Part shown: positions 13,286 through 28,200 of the stretch, piece after piece | Numbering within the stretch: position 1 is the stretch's first letter | How the letters are laid out: each line of letters opens with the position of its first letter | Origin: Amphiprion ocellaris | Lineage: Eukaryota; Chordata; Actinopteri; Pomacentridae | Assembly (NCBI RefSeq): GCF_022539595.1 | Contig: NC_072772.1 | Coordinates: forward strand, 23,401,602 to 23,465,601 | Length of the DNA stretch: 64,000 bases | Direction of reading: 5' to 3' | Notes under the pieces: model-generated | Told to the model about the DNA's origin: nothing | The model's database searches: none | What the model saw: only the letters and a program-made list of their open reading frames with translations | Translations under genes and position numbers: made by a program

Positions 13286-16200
13286 CACACACACACGCAC
13301 GCACATACACGCTTCATGAGAGTGGTAGGGGACTGCAAAAATCGTGACTTAGCTTAATACCCATCTTTCACACACACACATGCTGGGGGATTGGTAACAT
13401 CGTGACTGTGGCAGCCAAGCCCCCCTCAGCACAGACACACAAACACACTGTCATTATAGCTTATTGACGTGGGTGTGTGTGAGTGGTTTTGTCTGATTGC
13501 TGTAGAAGTGGCAGTGATCAAACTCAGTCTGGGATGAAAGTGCACGTTTCTCCACCTGATGTCAGTTATCAGCCTCCTGATTCATGAAATGCTTCAGCCA
13601 GCAGACGTCTAGCATAAAATGACACCTTTTGTAAGACATCAGACAGCCTTCCCAAAAAACAGCACCAACTCATCAGCTGCTATAAATAATGAGCTCTAAT
13701 GAACTACAGCCAGTGATAACTCATTATACTGTTAAACGCTGCCTCCTGATGGTCAAAGACACAATTTCTTTGTATTTAACTCACGTTGCTAACATATGTA
13801 TGTATTCAGAAAAATATATTATGTCGACTCTATTATTATACTTTTAATTCTGGTTTGTTAATGTTCATCAGGAATTGCATATTACATTAGGCATGACCAA
13901 TTAATGAGTTTTCATTAAGATACTATAAGCAATACGAAATTACACCCTGTGGTTATAGCTTGAAGAAAAATATTTTCTGCGTTAATATTCAATTTTATGC
14001 AATAATGAGCTATTGAATCTAATCAGGGGATCTACTTTATGGCTGTAATGTCTGCTGTAGGGATTAAAAAGGTATTGCCATGGCTTAGTTTTTTCTTTGT
14101 AGTAACTGGGAGACATCTCAGACACAGAAAAAAATGGTCAAAATGGATGTTGAAGATGCTGAAATAGCTTCACTTTTCCGCTTCTATTTCAGTGTAGTTC
14201 TAGTCTTCTACCAATCCCACATGCCCCAGGTTGCACTTTAATTTTGGATTTTGAGTATCTTGTTTACAGGACCGAGGTGGGGAAAATCTGACTTTATGCC
14301 ATGTGGTTTTAAGTCAAACAGTACAATGCAGCAGCTAGTTTTATAGCACTTCCAGCAATCGACAGAAAATCCTTGTTGTACAAGTAAAAAATATGTTTAT
14401 TACTAAGGTTTAAGGTAACCCCTTGACGCCTATTGTCGCAAATTTGCAACATACCACTTTCATTCAGACTGCAGTCGAGATAGTGTATCCATTCCTTCAA
14501 TGCTGGTTTGTGCATATTCAATACGTACCTCAGAACCTAATAATATGTGGGTGATATATGAGTCTGTGAGGCTGAACATGTAACCTCATTTTCTGCTGTC
14601 TGAATTGTATTGTTAGTTGGTTCACTTTTACTGGTAATGCTTTCTACCTGTTGGTCCCAGTACCAAGAAGAACCAGGTATGGCATAATCCAGAGCTCTTT
14701 AAATTGCTTCAAGGGAGAGACCACCTAGAACTACAAAAGCCACAAAAGTGGATGTAAAAGGGTTGTACTTCAGTTTCTGTTGCATCTCTTTAACTGGAGT
14801 TTCTCAAATTCCTGACCAGATGATGATACCATGAAAGATGAATGGTACTTTAAAATTATCCAAAGTGTAGGGCTTATAGTTGCTGAGCTGTCACTGATTG
14901 ACTTTTGCATTTATATCAAAAACAGCCAAGGGGCGTAAGAGGTGAAATGCTGATATCAGTGTCTGCCATGACCTCTCCTCCTCTCTGATAATGATTGTTA
15001 ATAGCAGTGATCTGTGCTTTGTGCCCTGCAGGAGAACCCAGAGCGTGGGCCATGAACCTCTGAGGAGACAGGGCTCCTCCACCACCAGCCGCCCCCCTCA
15101 GCCCCTCTCTGCCCAGGCCATCAAACACATCTGGGTCCGCACGGCTCTCTTTGAGAAAGTTCTGGATAAGATAGTTCAGTACATCGTGGACAACTCTAGG
15201 TGACTTTGCTTTGTTCTTTGCTTTCTGCGGCTGCAATGCAATGACTCACAGCTCTCCACTCCAGGCTTTGCTAAAACTGAATGATGAACAGTCCTTTGAA
15301 TTACCTATTTATATATTCCATTCTTCTCCTGTGTTCACTCTGTGGTTCCTTTGTTCTGTCCTCTGTTTGGCTAACAACCCCAATGTGCTTCGTTAAGCTG
15401 TCCAAGGTGATTCACTGATCAAAGCATCAGACATGAAGTGTACTGACAGAGTTCACACACATGACAATGTGGATCACACATGTTAAAAGGAGGAAAATCC
15501 ACATTAATCACAAGTTGTATAGTTTGTTGTTGTATGCTTGTTGTTCCTGTACTAGACTGGGCAGATATAGTAAACCGACATCATGTTCAGACAGCTGCAG
15601 TGTAGGTCATCTAATCTGATGTAAGGCACCCACAGTAAATGCCAGGGTCTGTGTCAGTCCCTCAGAAATAAAGAGAAAGCATTCAGCAGGAAGAAGTCTG
15701 TCCCAGGTGGAGATTTCTCAACCAACAGCAACCTCAGTAGACCTTTGGCCTGCAATATGAAGCAAGCTGAACCTGGTGTCGTTCTCATTAGATTACCAGC
15801 ATCACTGAGACTAACATGAGAGATCCTGGCCAAATAGTATCACAAGTTAGTTATCAACCGGCTCAGTTAAAAATGAGTTCTCCTACCCTGCTATCAGCTC
15901 CTAATTACTTGCCAGTTACAATCAACATTATCAGAGGCATCTGATTTGATACCACTGGACAAAAGCTGTTTTGTTTTGTTTGCATACAAAAAATAATTAT
16001 ATTAGCAGTTGTGCTCATAATGTCTTAGCTCATCAGGGCTTGCCACAGCAGAAAAAAACCCCCAAAAGATTAATTTAACAGTTGTTTTTAATTAAAAACA
16101 ACTGTTCTATTAATTATCAGCTCATTTAGTCTAAAATGGTTTTATGATCACAAAGGTGTGCCGTGATCTAGAGCTGTAGTAAAAGAGTATAGATTCAAGC

Positions 16201-19200
16201 ATCTGCACTGTCAGGAGTCCTGCTAAGAGTAAAGGAAACCAATCAGTTTAGCACTATAAGAGTCATTATTTAGCCTGTTAATGGGGTGAAAGTTTCAATT
16301 TTAACACGGAGTACAGTTGTTCTGCATGGATTGCCATTGTGATTTGCCATGGTCAAAAGAGAGCCAGCAAAAGATATCAGCTTGACCCTTAAATCCCATT
16401 TTGTGCTTCAGGATGCACTGCAGCCACTAGGTGTACACATCTGTCATCAATAACTACATTTTTGCCTGTTCTTTGAATTGTTGAAAAGCTTAGGAAATGA
16501 AACATGTGGATGAGGTGATACTTTTCTTCAGCCTACGACACATAGTCTCAGAGTACTCCTCATTACAAGCATTTGGTAATGTTTTCCTCTCTTCTCTGTG
16601 TTTATCGCTGCAGTAAATACTATGAGAGGGAAGCTCTGATGCATGACTCAGTCTTCGGGCCCATCTTGGCAGCCCTCCTAGGTGAGTACATTACACTGAG
16701 CTTGAACTTTACAGATTTCCTAAATCATCCAAGGGTGGTTTAACTTGCAAGGCAATTGGATTCTCGCAAGATTTGTAAGATCTTGATTATACACAAATTT
16801 GTCTTGCCAGGCTTCAAGCTATGTATTTGTGGTCGATCTATAGTTGGACAGACTAATCAGCATCCTATGAGGAACAATGGAGGCTATGGGTGTATTTTAG
16901 CTGAGAGTTATGACAGACAGTCCCTGACAAATGGTCCATCCAGTCACATGCCAAGGATTTTTTTGCTCTTTGCCACCATTACAGAAAAATCCAATGAATT
17001 TCACACATTTTGTCATAGAGGAGATGTCGAAGAGATGTGGAAAACAGTAGTAGTAATGAGCAGTAATGTGTGGACCGTGTCTCCAGGTGCAACAGCTCAA
17101 AACTAGGAGGGAAATTTGACTGAAGGAGGGGTGAACTTTGCATTCACCTATGTGAAACCCATATACATATCCATGTTGACCCTAATGAATTACATGTGAA
17201 ACTCATGTATATACCCATGCAAAACTCATACATTCCCATGTGAAGCCCATGGCATTAAAATACAAATTACAGGTAAGACACAAAGTCTAGTAAAGCTTAC
17301 GTTCACTCTCCCATGTTGTCACACATTAAATTTCACATGTGCAAAAACACCTCTGATTACGTGACCACGTGTTCAACAGTTTTAAAGGACGACTTCTGTG
17401 TGACAACCATCTAGCGCGTTAATTGACTCTATATAAAAAATAGACGTAGCCATGATATCTTTACCTATTGGTTTTTGGACTATAGCTTTGAAGCTTTGAA
17501 TCTGCCGTTTGGTCGTCACCATGTTTTGTCTTTTGAAACTTTGTGAGTGAACAGTGATTTATATATTTTTTTACAATGTATTCTAAATCAAAATTTAGCA
17601 AATGAGCATGCTGTATGTCAATACATTTATTAGGAAACTGTTCACAGACGTAACAAATGAAGTGAGAAGTAAGTTCGTTTTCTCGTAGAATTCTAGCCAA
17701 TCTGAGTACTTTTTGCAAGTTTTGCGAGTTGCCAGAAAAAGGTTGTTAGAAAGAATGCATGTAAAAAGTGCTTCTGTGTTGGTTTAATTTTTCAAATCCA
17801 GAGGGTCCATCACTTTTTTATGTACAGTTTGTGAGTGTGTAAGGTTAGAGCACAGCATTGAAGTACAAAAACAAGTCATCTAGGCAAATGTACTTATATT
17901 TATTTAAAATCTGTAGAACTTAAATACAGGCAATCATGAAAATGAGCACAAAGTCATGTATTGTTTGTCTGTTCTCCATCTGCTATCCCCCACCCCAACC
18001 ACTACCCAACCCCCCTCATCCCCACTCTTACCCAACCAGTAGAGGCAGATGGCTGCCTTCCCTAAGCCTGACTCTGTCAGAGTTTTTTTTTTTAATCCCT
18101 CCCTGTTTAAGGTTTTTTTTTTTTTTTTTTAGTTCCTTCCCAATGTCACGACTGCTTGCTTATAGGGAATCCAAAGGCAACTTTGGATTGTTGGGTTGTT
18201 TAAAATTTGTAAGGTCTTCAACTTACTATAAGTGCCCTGAGATGACATATGTTGTTATACAAGGAAATAAAATTGAAAATTGAATTGAAGTGAACCACTC
18301 ACACAGCTGCTTTGAAGCGCATACACCTTGGAGCCTCGTCTACTGACAGCATGGCAGCAAGAGCTGAAAGCAGACAGAAGGCAAGACCTAGACTACGTTT
18401 AATCAGAGAAACAGAAACACACAGGCAGTCAGACAGAACAGGACACAACCAGATGAACTAACAAAGACTACTTGAACAGTGGGATAAATTGGCAGAGGGA
18501 GAGAAACATTTATATCCACACTGATTAAAGAGGTAGCGAGGTGCAGCTAATGAGGACTGACGATGGAAGTACTAGGAACAGATGAGCAGAGCAGTACAAC
18601 ACAGTGGGGACAGCTGGAACAGAGACACACTATCTGTGTCCAAACCAACCAAACCAACCACAACATTAGTTGTACACTGATGCTGAAAGACTTTGTCTTT
18701 TGTTTTGTTTCTGCTGCAACCTGAGATTTTGGAGCCCTACCATTCCTATTTCAATTGTGAAAGTACTGTAGGACTCTGTCACTGCTTATGGCTAGTCATC
18801 CTGTTGTGGTTGCATTGTGATACAAACAAAAATCAATTTATACTTGATTTTGCCCATTTTTACATATTGTTCTTGCTTTCTATACTAATACACAAACTAC
18901 TATGATGACTACAAGGAAGTCAAAGGGAGCAGAGATCACCATCTTTGAATTCTAACACCATGAAGTGATCTGGTGTTATATGTTAAAATTATTTAAACCA
19001 TTGATATATAACAATATGTAAATACTTGCCTGACATATTTATCTGTATTCCTATGAATACCTAGAGAACACCAGTTTTACTTAAACTGGAATTCCATAGT
19101 ATGGGGAATGCAATACCATTTGATGAGCAGGGAGATATTCTCTACATTTTTGTATTGTCAGCAAATCTAATGGCAAGATCTAAACCAACAATAAATGTGA

Positions 19201-22200
19201 CCTACCAACAAGAATCCTGTGTGTATCCAATGCCTGGTAGATTGTATTCCCACCAGAATTATTATTTTTTTAAAGGACATCAGTGAGACACACTGTTGCC
19301 CCGGGTAACGTATTACATTATTACCATGTTGACGCACACTTAAAGCTTTTTGTACCATAAATATTCAGTACAGGACAAAATATTGAGTGATCTGCCCGTC
19401 CTTTAAATCTTGCCCAACGACAGCATTAATATGTCCTGTTTCACTGCAATTTGCTGAGAAGTACGGTGGCCAAGCGTTGAAGTAAACTGCTGAGTCACTG
19501 AGTATTTTTAAGCAGAGACTGTGTATTTGTGAGTGCATGTCTTCAGTAGGAAGTCACTGAAAATCAGTGTCTGATTTCCAGTCTGATAGTAAAACAAAGA
19601 GAATATTGACAGATGAACCAACATGTAGGTTTTATACAATTATGTGACCTTAATACAAAAAAGCAACAAACAGCAATGAAAAAAAGAATCTCTTTTAGAC
19701 AGCAAAAGTAACAAAAACACCACTAGTATTTAATTAGTTTTAGTTAGCATTTTAAGCATATAAAAATCATGTTTACAAACAAATTTCTTCTTCAGAATGA
19801 CTTGAAATGTGATAAATATGAAGGCAAATGATGTTTAAGTTATTTGGTTTTAAGGAATTGTGGGAACAACATATTTTACCAAAGTGTGCATTTCAGTTCA
19901 GGAACAGCATTTTAAGCGTATAAAAATCATGAAGGCTGCAGTAACGTGAACTTCATGTCGACACAAATTTCTTCTTGAAAATGACCTATTGTTTAATTAG
20001 TTTGATCAATACTTGAAATGGACATTAAAATAATGATTTGGTACCATAAAAAGCTCAATTCAAGTCTCATACAAAGGTGGAAAAACTAAGATATTTTGAT
20101 TTAAGTTTAGTCAAAATTCATTTTTGGTATGTCACCAATTTTCAAACATAGAGGAATTACCAACATCAACTGACTTCATGAGTTAATGGGTTTGTACTGT
20201 GTTTGCTGTGTTGTCAGTGGGGCCCTGTGCTCTGGAATACACCAAGCTGAAGACGTCAGATCATTTCTGGACAGACCCTTCAGCCAACGAGCTGGTTCAG
20301 CGCCACCGTATCCACGGGGCCCACCGGGGCCAAGATGTCTCCGCCGGCCGCCGGCCTGCTCTAGGGGTGAGTGCAGAGTTAGGTCAGCTGCTTCCACCCT
20401 CAGGAGGTGTCGGTGTATAGAGACAGGGAGAGTGCCCAAGGATATGTGGGATGGATGTTCGCGTAGGTCGTTGGTTGTGTAAGCTGGCTGTGAAAAAGCT
20501 TTTCTTTTCTAGATTCGCAAGAGGCAGTCCAGTGGCAGCATGTCAGAGGACAGGTTTGCTGCGTCAGCGAGGGAGTATGTGGAGTCTCTTCATCAAAACT
20601 CCAGAACACACCTTCTCTACGGCAAAAACAACGTTCTCGTGCAACCGGTATGGTGCAGCTTATCACTTCCTGCCCAGCTATTATATGCAGTAATGTTTCT
20701 GTTTCTCTCTGACCATCTGCTGTCAAGGTTTTAAGTTAGAAGTTCCCCATAATCCTACACACACACAAACCTGGAATATCTGAGCTTTGTTACTGTTATA
20801 GTTTATCCAAAGAAAAAAATCCTGATCCTGATCTGGTTCCCTTAATATTAGTATATACCACTGCACATACAGGGTCAAAATTTTCTCCCTGGATAGTTAA
20901 ACAAATAGCTGACATTAATTGTGGTAATATGCAGTGGGCTATTCTCCACCTGGCAGGTTACCTTTCAGTCAGCACTCAGTCTGTAGGCTTTAGAAATGTT
21001 TTGACAGGGAGGTCTTTATATTGTACAAAGTAACTGAGAAACCTGTCTATTGCACAACTCATAGTGAGGACTGTTATGTAATGCAGGGAGGTAGCCACAG
21101 AACAGGCATTTCATTGCACTTGTATGTACTTGATCCGTAGCACACAGCACAACCAAATAACATAAAGTACATTTTTTCTTGAATAACATTTTTTTCAATG
21201 CTTTAATCAATCCATCATTCATAACAGTTTATCAGGGGTTTTTAATCTGAAAAATGTGAATCACACAAATGTGATTTGATTTTAATAATGGATTTACACT
21301 TGCAATAATATATATAGAAATTTCAAGACTGGCTTTAAAGCAATTCAGTTCACTATTTTCAGAGTTTTAACTTACTTTTGACAGATTCACAACTCAAACA
21401 CTATATGTGATGGTGTTCACCAAATTCATGTGACAGTTCTGTTGTTGAGCCAGACTGTTAAGTTCACATCTCACAGCAGCCATTTATATATCAGCCTCAG
21501 ATAGCCTGTACTAAAACATCAGATCGTATTTAACTTGTATGTAGTGTGTGCAGGTTATTAAATTGAAAGTAATTGAATGAGACACAATATTGTTGGTACA
21601 GCTACAGTATGCTCCTCTATCTCCTGGTACTTCAGCTTGACTTTATGTAAATTCTTTGGATTAACTTTGTTTAAATTGAAACTCTATTCAGATGTTACAG
21701 GTCTTGACTTTGCACTGTGGAGGCCGTAAAGCTGTTGTTGTTCTAGAGTAAGAGGAGAAATCCAACTTTGAAGCCCACATACATGCAGAACATGTGGACA
21801 GCACTTTGCACCCACTCAGCTGGTGTACAGATAAATTGTAAATGAGGGTTATTTTCATCCATTATTGTGCTGCACACACACACAGACACGCAGTACTTTG
21901 TATGTGTGATCTTTGAAATGAAAGCTGTCTTTCTCCTGACTGTAATGTGCTCTGTGCTGCCTAGTGGTTCCAGCATGTTTGGCCTTGGGAATGTATAATG
22001 AGTACATATTTGCCTCCCACGATGTCTTTGATGGCACCATGCTAACAAACACGTCTAAGCGCACAGGCAGATGAATAGAGCACTCAGTGCACGCTACGTG
22101 TAAATGGTACTGTACATAATTCGCCTCTCTTTTTCTTATATCACAACATGCTTTATGCCAATATGCACACATAATACACAAAGGAGAGTAGTCTGACGGG

Positions 22201-25200
22201 ACCAGAAAACCTATTTTCTAGTTATTAGGGTTATCTGTTTGGGTAGCCATGGAGACACCACTATAATTTCTATCTGATTGAACATTCTGAATGAGCTTGA
22301 TGTCTAGAGTGTTAAGTTCTCATAAATTTTTAACTAAGGATATATTTTTCATAGTTCAATTTTAAATGTTGTTTATTTACACACATCTGAAATGTTAAGA
22401 AGAAATATTTCAAGAAATTCAATTCAATAATTCAAGTTTGGGGTAAATATGCTCGTTTGCTGTCTTTATGACAGTTAGATGAGGGGACGGTCTCAGTTGT
22501 CATTTTGTATTAAGAACAGACCAGGAGTTGAGACATGAGGAGCCCATCCTAGCGTAATGACTGACAGCAGGGGAGACGGTTTGTCAAGAATGAGGTTCAT
22601 CACACTGTATAACGTAGCCTACATCCAAAAACTGGCATTCTTACATTTCTGTTATAATACAGATCAAATGAGAGGCTTTTAAAAATGTAAGGCAACCTCC
22701 CAGCTGTACAAAGATATCATATGAGGTATATTGTGCAGTTTGAGTCAGAGGTTATCCTTATTTTTGGAGTCACAAACTGAGCACATAGACATGATACACA
22801 TATGTTAGATTCAGAAATGTCTCCATGTCCATTAGTCCATATTCATAGAAAAGCATACCATCGCTCTATAACTTTTGAATTTGGAAGCAAATTTTGTATG
22901 TTGGGGCTTTCCAAAAGGTTATGGAGGGCTTTGAGGTTTAGCAGTAGAATGTTGTGTGGTCCTGTCAGTGGATGATCCTAGCAGCAGGTTTTTGAATAAT
23001 TTAAAGCTGATGGGGAAGTTTTTTGGTCATACCAGACAGAATGGTGTTGCACTAATAAATGTAAGACGTGACCAGGTTGTGAAAAAGAAGTATTGCAAAG
23101 GTGAAAATAGGCAGTACATGAGAAGTTATTGATGTGGGAACTAAAGGAACGTATGCTACCAGGTTTGACATGAAGACTTTTCATTTGGGGGGAATGCTGG
23201 CTGGACTGTCATCCATGAATATAGTGAATGGTTGGATTTTGAAAAGTGTAGTCTTTAAACTACACTTTTTTTCCACTGAGCCTGAGAAAATTGCTTGACA
23301 TCCAAATGTTGATGGCTTAAAGACAGCTGTTGAGGGCTGAGGGAGAAAGGAGGTGTACATTTGGGTGCTGTTGACATTGCAATGAAAGTGTATTCTTCCA
23401 TAGAGATGGAAAATCTTTCCAATGTGGAGGAGATGTATAGTACAGAAAAATGGCCCCAGCACTGATCCCTGAGGACCTCCTTATTGTCTCTAATCAGTCA
23501 GGTATGATGTGAACCAGAGAAAGGCATTGCAAGTCACCCAAATGCCAGGCAGACATTAAATGAAAATGAATGAAGATGGTGCCAACGGCTGCACTCAGGT
23601 ATAGGGCGATGAAGACGATTAGAGGGTCAGTGTCTGCTGTAAGAAGGAGAACATGAGGGCTTTTGAGAAGAGCTGTTTCTATGCTATGTTTGGAACTGAA
23701 AAAAGACTGAAAGTGCTCAAAGAGGTTATTGCTGTGCAGGTTGGTACCTCCCATTTAAGTATTTTCAGATACACGGAAGGTTGGAAATAGGTTGGTAGTT
23801 ATTTGGATCATTGGAATCTGAATCTGTTCTGACAGAAGCCATTTTCAGGGATGGTTTTTAGATTTCCCTCAGTTTCCACACACACTATCCAGTGAAATGG
23901 GTGAACTGTACTGGGTGAAATTTGTCTCAAGTAGCAGACTAGAGATACTGACAGACTCTGTGACAGCAATATACTTACTGTTTACATCCCACAAAGCATT
24001 AGGGAATGACTGAAGATCTGTTTTGGACAGCAAAAATAACAAATAATAATAAAAATAATAATAATAATAATCTATTTTGTCTCACACCACTTAGATAATT
24101 AAAGTAGTTTCATTAACAATGCAACATGAATTTTTGTCTCTCTGTCTTGAGATCCAAACTTTAAATCTTTCATCTCACATTGTGTCCCTCCCTCTTTTTC
24201 TTCTTTTCCCCTCGGTAGAAGAAGGACATGGAGGTGTTGCGGGGTTACTTGTCACTTCACCAGGCTGGGGATAACCTCACCCTGAAGTGGACACCCAATC
24301 AACTCATCAACGGCACACTGGGAGACTGTGACCTAGAGAAGAGGTAGTCAGAATATGAATTATAGAACTGCTCCTTGTGAAAGAGCATTTAATAACACTG
24401 CCTCTCAAGCTTCATTTTACACATTGTCATACTTAACCAATCCAAAACACACTGCCCTCTTTTTTAGCATCTATTGGGACTATGCACTGACTGTTCCTCT
24501 GCGCCAGATAGTCTGCATTCACTGTCACCAACGCCGTGAGTACACTGCTGCTTGTTCCAGTCATCCCCACTCACACCGTCATGTTGCACCGCATCAGTCA
24601 CCTCATATTAAGAGCATGTCATGAGGGGATGGTTTCATAAGCTCTTGTCAGATCAAGCTATTGATTGCTTGTCTTGATTATGCGTAAATTTGTTGTTGCA
24701 GGTCATATTACTGTTTGATCTCAGTGCCTTTCATTTATCTCGGTGACCGCCTCTTGAACTCATTATCGGCCTCCTCCTCTTCTTACATGTGTGTGTGTGT
24801 GCACAAATCCACACTGTTTTCACATGATTTATGTCAATTTTGTCTGTGACATAACCAAAGTAGAAACACAGAGTCAAATCAAATAGCTGTATTACACCAT
24901 CTACTCTGTCTGGTTTTTCTGTGTCTTTTCCTGTCTCATTCTTGGATGATGTTTTTTTTTTTCCGCTATCGTACAGCTGATTGTGGGGGGACGCTGGTTC
25001 TGGTCAGTCAGGATGGGATCCAGCGGCCGCCCCTGCACTTCCCTCCTGGTGGTCACCTCCTGGCCTTTCTCTCCTGTCTGGAAACAGGCCTACTACCACG
25101 GGGTCAACTGGAACCACCCCTTTGGTCCCAGAAAGGCAAGGTAATAACAAACAGGAGTTAAACTGGCTGGAGTGGTCTGGTGCTCGTTTCTGGGGCGTTC

Positions 25201-28200
25201 ACCCTCCAGTGTTGTCGGGGGGACGTGTAACCTCACTACAGTCATCTTCAACATCCCAATTAATTCAAACAATGACTAAAATGCATTTTTAATCCTGCCA
25301 CCTCTGGGACGCAAAAGTTAAATGCTATACTTTGTGACTCTAACAAGAAGTCTAACGTCTGCCGAGCCTGTTGTTAAATATCTTTATTTTCCTGCTGAGT
25401 CTGGATGGTTTTGGCTCATTTTATTTCTGCATGATGATAGCAATGGAAGCATGTGTGAAGTGAAAATGTGAACCATACAATAGCGATGAAGTAGAGCCAT
25501 TACAGAGGCATATGTTATAAATGTGAACAGATTGGAAAAATTAAGTCAATGTACTGTTTAAAATGTACACTAAATTTTATATTACTTACATCTAGATCCA
25601 TAAATATCACTGAAACTGAAAGTCCTGCCGTCAAGTTCAGTTTTTGTTGAAGCTGACATGTTGACTTACCTTCATGTACTTTGTGCTACTATTGAACTGT
25701 GGTGTAGTTAAGAAGTGTTTTTAATGCTAATCCTACTGCTATTAATTTGAATAAAATTGACAAAAAATTTGAAACACCTTTCAGCTGTGCAATTGTTTTA
25801 GACTGCAACTGAATATCATGTAACTGCAGTGGTGACAGTTTAAATTCAGATAGTCACAGTATACAGCCATTTTAATGCTTGGTTTATTTCTTATTAATAT
25901 CATTTTAGCCTTTTTTAAGCTTAGTGTGTTTTGTATTTGGATACATTTGTCTGTGTCTTGCAGGGGAAAGTGTTCCCTAAACTGAGGAAGAGGAGCAGTA
26001 CAGCCAGGCTTATTGACCAGGACAGGAGCGATGAAGAGCAAACAGCTGCTGACTACGTGTTTCGCATCGTCTACCCTGGATACCGCTACGATGCCAGTAA
26101 GTAACACTACCACACTGTTGTACACACTCATACAAAGTATCCACAAGGCAGAAGTGCCTGATCATGACAAAAATGAACCTCCTTTCTGTGGTTAACAGTG
26201 ATCTGTGTGTTTTTACAGTACGGTGGAGTGCTTTCCACAGTACTTTTCCCCAGACCTGTAGGGTAGCACTTTTCTAACTGTGTTCTCTGTTGTCCCACTG
26301 GTGCAAGCAGTCACTATAAACTACCACCACACCACGGGCAGCCGTGCTCCGTCGCTGGACGATGACGAGGAAGAGGAAGATAGGCTCCATGCTATGATCT
26401 CAATGATCTGCTCGCGGAACCTCACAGATCCTAATGTCATGAAAGGTTTTTATCACCTTAACACACCCACCCAATCCCACCACCCCTCTACCCCGCACCC
26501 CTGAGACCTCACCCTGGCTTCAGACGTTGTTCCTCACCTCCCACCCCATCGTGTCCTCTCAGGCCCTCTCCTCCTCCACCTTCCCGACCCCACATACCCC
26601 AGCTTCGTCTTCCTATGTGTGTTCTGCCCGAGGCCGAGCCCAACAGTGTAGAGTAGTCTGGGGTTGGCCATGTTAATGGGGACATGGGGAAGTGCAGGGT
26701 GATCACCACTATGTTGAAAAGCAAAGTTGTAGTAGCAATAAAACAACCATTATTGAATTATTAACAATCTATCTGAGACACTGGTAGGTCTTTAGGGTAC
26801 TTTAGGGTATATACAATTCAATTGGCTGGGACAGTTGACAGCTGCCTGTATCTGCCTGTCCTGAATTTGAAAGTCATCCTGCGTGGAATAAATTGTCTCT
26901 TTTGTAGCATTAATAATTGCTCCACTAATCATTATATTGCTTATAATTGAACTATAGGAATATGTGAAATAAAATATGTTACCTGTAGTGACCACCTCAC
27001 AAAGAATCAGAAATGACCAGTTCTATAGAACTTTTAAGACTCTCTTAGCACTGAACTGCAGACAGACAAAGTTTGCAACTAGCTGTTGACATGTAGGTTA
27101 CTGAAAAAAATAGATACTTATCTTGGGAGTTGGTGGGAACCAAATCAGAACGTAATTCAGAGTGAACACTACACTTGTGTTCTTTAGATGGACAGAAACA
27201 TCACAGCAAATCAGTGCTGAGGTTTCTCTTTGTCTGCTATATTAGGTCACTGTTTGCAGCAGGTTTGCCAAAAATGTGTCAGAACATAAAGGATCCTGAC
27301 TTTCTGTAGGCCAAATGACCAATAAAATCAGTGAACGTACCTTTGACTGTATTAAAATAATGTATGGCAATTGATTTGTTAATGCCATCAATGTTACAAA
27401 ATGCCATGAACTACACATTTCTAAACAAGAAAAGCACTCAGAGAGCGCAGTACTCCACCAAGGCTGCTCAGTCGTATGATTTCTGATGGATGAAATCTTA
27501 AAACAATTCATGGCCCACTGTGGGGGAATTGTAGTAGGATCACAATCATGTGATCGTCAGCAGGCAGCTGATGAAAAAAAAAATCCAGTTTCTGTCTACT
27601 GAAGTACTTGGGATTACTGTGAATCTACACAGACATATCTCATGGTAACAGCCGCTTGTTGTCATGGTTACAGTGATGCTGTGCCGCTATCTGGAAATAA
27701 TACAGAAATCTTTAACAAATTTATGGATCCAGACTGTAAGCTGCATCACTACCAAAATCTAATCACTTGGTCCTTGTATCATTTCTGATCTTCCCTGAAA
27801 ATTTCATCCAAATCCGTCAGTCTGTTTTTGAGTAATGTTGCTAAAAGACAGACAGACAAACCATCACCGATCATCACACAACTCCACTGCGTTCCTTGGC
27901 AGAGTAACAACATGCAGAATTCTTGCGAGCCATTTTACTGGGTAACCATGTGACCTTGTATTTGTGTTGTTTTGTGTCAGAGCTAAAGCCAATTTTAAAG
28001 TTCACGTTTCACTCCAAAACTTGATCAGTTGCAGAACATCTATTTTTTAGGTGTAAAATATTCTGCAATATTGTGTATAATCTTCATCACACAACATTTT
28101 GAAGCAGCAGTTACAAACATTTGCAGCCACCAGATTTAAGAATTATTTCTAGAACTAGATGGCAGTCTCAGCTTATTCCAACCATAGCACTTGCTCAACA

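Larger units (their letters stand above)
4487..15031 (+). other. sgsm2: sgsm2 intron 1 of window (10.5 kb)
   Basis: No coding exon was recognised. 4487-7300 and 13306-15031 hold only AT-rich non-coding sequence. Between them lie microsatellites (7301-7344, 7800-7920, 10020-10060, 13201-13305), two tRNA-derived SINE copies and remnants of hAT and Tc1 transposases, listed separately. It is one of the most transposon-rich parts of the gene. Confidence 0.75.

Noticed and set aside
13107..13310. Cys/Val-rich minus-strand frame
   Set aside because: Translation of the (AC)n microsatellite.
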